From a bacterium (GTDB lineage: Bacteria; Verrucomicrobiota; Kiritimatiellia; CAIKKV01; CAITUY01), in the NCBI GenBank assembly GCA_037143175.1, contig JBAWZF010000004.1, positions 1-64,000 of the forward strand: a stretch of DNA of 64,000 nt. Direction: 5' to 3'. The notes beneath the pieces were generated by a model. The model was not told where the DNA came from and did no database searches. It saw nothing but the letters and a program-made list of their open reading frames with translations. The translations under genes were made by a program, and so were the position numbers. Positions 61,956 through 64,000 of this stretch are shown here, piece after piece (the first letter of the stretch is position 1; each line of letters opens with the position of its first letter).

Positions 61956-62993
61956 TTACAAGTCGATGAGGTATTGCCATACGTTTACTTTGCCGAAGTA
62001 AATGCGGGCCTCGGCTGAAGTGCCAGGGGGGACTATTTTACCGCGGGATGTGAAATCGCCATAGGCGACCCTGTAGGTTTTTTGCCCCTCTGTCTGGATT
62101 ACATTCCTGAGGGCTTCAATCTGGCCTGTGAACCATACTGGCTGAAGGCCGCCATAGGAGGTCAGGCGTGCCTTATACGGCTGGCCGACGGCAATGCGGG
62201 CAGCGTAGCGCTCCGGAATCCGTAGTTTCATGACTTGCCGGTCTCCGCCGAAGATCTCGTACATGATATTTTCAGGACGCATGAGTTCCCCAACCACAAA
62301 CTCATAGCGCAGCGCCTGTCCGGATACCGGTGCGCGAATGGTCTTCAGGCTTATCCGCGCAGCAGCACGTGCAAGGGCATCACGCCTGGCCTTGATTTCC
62401 TGTCGTCGTGCGGCAAGCTCCTGTTCGCTAACAGTTTGATCCTTTTTCAACAACGATTCCAGCTCGGCTTCGGCCAGCTTTCCGGCCAGCATGGTATCCT
62501 CCATGGCGCTGCCAGCCAAAAGTCCCTTTTCAAGTAATTCCTGCGCCCGGGTAAGCTTGGCACTGGTATTCTGGACGCGCAAACGGGCAATGGCAATCAG
62601 TTCCTGATGGCGGCGCTTTTCTTCAACGATTTCGGCCTGTCGTCGAGCCAGTTCGGACTCGGTCTGGAGTACACGGCTTTGCGCTTCTTCGACGGCAGCC
62701 TGTTCTTCGGTCATGTCGAGATAAGCGAGGACCTGTCCTTGTGTTACGGAGGATCCGGTTTTAATCAGAATTTCTGCGATCGTGCCGACGGTAGCCGGAC
62801 GAACTTCTGCATAGTTTTCGGTGGTGACATACCCATTGGCCAGAAAACTACGTTCGAGTTGGATCAGAAACCCTGCCGCCGTCACGATCGCGATGGTTGA
62901 CAGAGTGAAGAGCAGGCGACGGAACCGTCGACGTTGGCGCAGTGGCGCGGATGTCGGCGCGGGTTCCCCGGTTGTGGTGCGGTATTCTCCCAT
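61956..62993 (-). CDS. HlyD-type periplasmic adaptor
   Basis: A 345-residue adaptor with one transmembrane helix (about 26-46), a biotinyl-lipoyl-like half (ATVGTIAEILIKTGSSVTQGQVLAYLD), a long coiled-coil hairpin (residues 95-215, rich in Ala, Glu and Arg), the second lipoyl half (ISLKTIRAPVSGQALRYEFVVGE) and a beta-barrel. The start has no strong Shine-Dalgarno. It follows the cysteine-rich gene by six bases and bridges the ABC pair to the outer-membrane factor at the operon head. Confidence 0.9.
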   Translation of the reverse strand: MGEYRTTTGEPAPTSAPLRQRRRFRRLLFTLSTIAIVTAAGFLIQLERSFLANGYVTTENYAEVRPATVGTIAEILIKTGSSVTQGQVLAYLDMTEEQAAVEEAQSRVLQTESELARRQAEIVEEKRRHQELIAIARLRVQNTSAKLTRAQELLEKGLLAGSAMEDTMLAGKLAEAELESLLKKDQTVSEQELAARRQEIKARRDALARAAARISLKTIRAPVSGQALRYEFVVGELMRPENIMYEIFGGDRQVMKLRIPERYAARIAVGQPYKARLTSYGGLQPVWFTGQIEALRNVIQTEGQKTYRVAYGDFTSRGKIVPPGTSAEARIYFGKVNVWQYLIDL

Positions 62994-62999
62994 AAATTT

Positions 63000-63527
63000 T
63001 CAGACTTTCTCCGGTGTGTCGGCGGCTTGCGAGCGGGAGTCTTGCTCCTGCCCGTCGAAACCGTCAGATTCTTCGGTGTAGCGTTTCCTGCAATAGTTGC
63101 ATTCATCACAGGGCCGTTCATAGCAGTTGCGATGTACTCGAGCAGGGTACATCCTGCGAAAAGCTTCGTAGCATTCATCGCAACAGAAGCAGTGGCGCTC
63201 CTGGAACGAGCCCAGTGCGATATGAACCAGATGGAAGCCATCCTGTTTGGGGCGGCAAGGGGTGTCGCACCAGGCACAAGGGCGTTCGGTATTCTCAATA
63301 ATGTTGTCTCCACATGAGGGACAACGGCCCACTTTGACAAACTGAACGTGGTCGGGCAGTTCCCCAGCAGGGAGTAAGAGCTCTTCACTGCGCTGGGTCT
63401 CACTGGCACCCGCGGCGGGCAGGCCATCAGAAGCGCGTCTTTTGTGCTGAATCTCGGGTAGGATTTGTTTCTCCATGGCGACTTCCAGGTCTTCTGGTTT
63501 GTCGTCACCCAATCCGAACATATCCAT
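63000..63527 (-). CDS. Cysteine-rich, TRASH-like metal-binding protein in the exporter operon
   Basis: Not assigned to a named family. About 175 residues (from ATG 63527; GTG 63545 is possible), apparently soluble and without signal peptide. The N-terminal 75 residues are charged and variable; the rest holds a zinc-ribbon (CPSCGDNIIENTERPCAWC), a TRASH-like segment (HCFCCDECYEAFRRMYPARVHRNCYERPC) and a last cysteine group (CDECNYCRKRY). Sixteen or so cysteines suggest two or three metal sites. Placed between the outer-membrane factor and the HlyD adaptor, it may be a metal sensor, chaperone or the exporter's cytoplasmic partner. Confidence 0.65.
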   Translation of the reverse strand: MDMFGLGDDKPEDLEVAMEKQILPEIQHKRRASDGLPAAGASETQRSEELLLPAGELPDHVQFVKVGRCPSCGDNIIENTERPCAWCDTPCRPKQDGFHLVHIALGSFQERHCFCCDECYEAFRRMYPARVHRNCYERPCDECNYCRKRYTEESDGFDGQEQDSRSQAADTPEKV

Positions 63528-63534
63528 AATTTTA

Positions 63535-64000
63535 CTAATGCCCACCGGGGGTACCTCCAAGGGGCGGTAACTCTGCCGCCAGATTGTTGTCAGGTTGATA
63601 ACCGGTTGCGAACATGAAGTCCGAATGGGCCTTAAGCAATGCGGCCACAATGGTGTTGCGGGCCCGATAGGCCTTGGTCAGGTCGTTTTGGGCGTCCAAT
63701 ACGTTGCGGCTACGTCCCTCGCCGAGCCGGAATCGCTCGGCCTCCGCTTCCAGGGTTCGGCGGGCCTGATCCACAGCGATGGTGATTTCCTTGAGCCGCT
63801 CGCCGGATCCGGTGAATTCGCGGTGGGCCGCAGCCTTGTCCGCTGATAGCCGGTTTTGCACTTCGTGGAGAACCTCGGCCAATTGTGCTTCGCGGGCACG
63901 TGCTTCGCGCAGCCGGGCGTGGGCGCCTGTCTGGCTCCAGGGCCGTGTCCAGACCAGAACGGCGGCCACGGAGGAGTCCTCGCCGCTGATACCCGCCCCG
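63535..64000 (-). CDS. Outer-membrane factor, TolC family, N-terminal part outside the window
   Basis: The C-terminal 155 residues of a TolC-family protein. Visible: VAAVLVWTRPWSQTGAHARLREARA at the second repeat's start, the helical DQARRTLEAEAERFRLGEGRSRNVLDAQNDLTKAYRARN, and the final strand before the stop. The frame stays open to the window edge, so the gene continues upstream. First gene of the exporter operon; it overlaps the possible GTG start of the cysteine-rich gene. Confidence 0.85.
   Translation of the reverse strand, partial: GAGISGEDSSVAAVLVWTRPWSQTGAHARLREARAREAQLAEVLHEVQNRLSADKAAAHREFTGSGERLKEITIAVDQARRTLEAEAERFRLGEGRSRNVLDAQNDLTKAYRARNTIVAALLKAHSDFMFATGYQPDNNLAAELPPLGGTPGGH

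Noticed and set aside
62882-63508. A 208-codon minus-strand frame over the adaptor start and the cysteine-rich gene
   Set aside because: Same strand but another frame; it lacks the CxxC pattern and overlaps two better genes throughout.

Overview
The window looks like a chromosomal segment of a Gram-negative bacterium of moderate GC. The best fit is the PVC superphylum (Verrucomicrobiota, Lentisphaerota or Kiritimatiellota). I infer this from the mix of an McsA-McsB-ClpC module, a double-membrane lipid transport (Mla) operon, a complete type II secretion system, a stand-alone AICAR transformylase, a eukaryote-like pseudokinase with leucine-rich repeats, squalene-cyclase-like toroid repeats and a REP-like palindromic element. 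No rRNA is present, so the lineage call is an inference.

Layout. 1-2022: end of argF and a pyrB-like gene. 2036-6781: a W-P-F repeat protein, mlaE, mlaF, mlaD and comF. 6798-10612: nrfH and nrfA, an ECF sigma factor, and its putative anti-sigma partner with a toroid domain. 10748-14296: a processive glycosyltransferase, a PilZ protein directly behind a CAU-anticodon tRNA, a TPR-MshEN protein and a GspB-like protein. 14444-26475: housekeeping block (purH domain, mcsA, mcsB, clpC, ffh, rpsP, trmD, rplS, rnhB, yraN, tRNA-Glu, pyrH, frr, a KTxRI-repeat membrane protein, thioredoxin). 26481-30765: comM, then a small accessory patch with gene remnants (a Dam-like methylase tail and a MIF-like tautomerase fragment), a LacI-type protein with a long proline-rich tail bracketed by two near-identical 29-bp palindromes, and a VapBC pair. 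31026-36407: nfo, the pseudokinase-LRR protein and gmd. 36473-48287: a lipoprotein and the type II secretion operon on the minus strand (gspE-F-G-H-I-J-K-L-M-D), with gspJ carrying a composite palindrome in its leader. 48417-49959: an ACT-like regulator and an orphan MsmX/UgpC-type ATPase. 50222-57752: a Cnr-like signalling unit (ECF sigma, membrane anti-sigma candidate, CnrX-like sensor) in front of a YHS protein and a Cus-type Cu/Ag efflux system. 57809-58185: a hipB-like gene with a broken hipA. 58251-64000: a five-gene exporter (outer membrane factor, cysteine-rich protein, HlyD-type adaptor and a heterodimeric ABC transporter with one degenerate site).

How parts work together. The Mla genes should move phospholipids between the membranes, and the repeat protein at the head of that operon is a candidate partner. 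NrfHA would reduce nitrite to ammonium using quinol. The Cnr-like module should sense periplasmic metal and switch on the Cus pump. The gsp operon exports folded proteins, with the GspB-like and MshEN proteins at 12.6-14.3 kb as possible accessories. The most unusual loci are the LacI/proline-rich gene between twin palindromes, the repeat protein coupled to mlaEFD, the palindrome inside gspJ, and the exporter operon with its built-in metal-binding protein.
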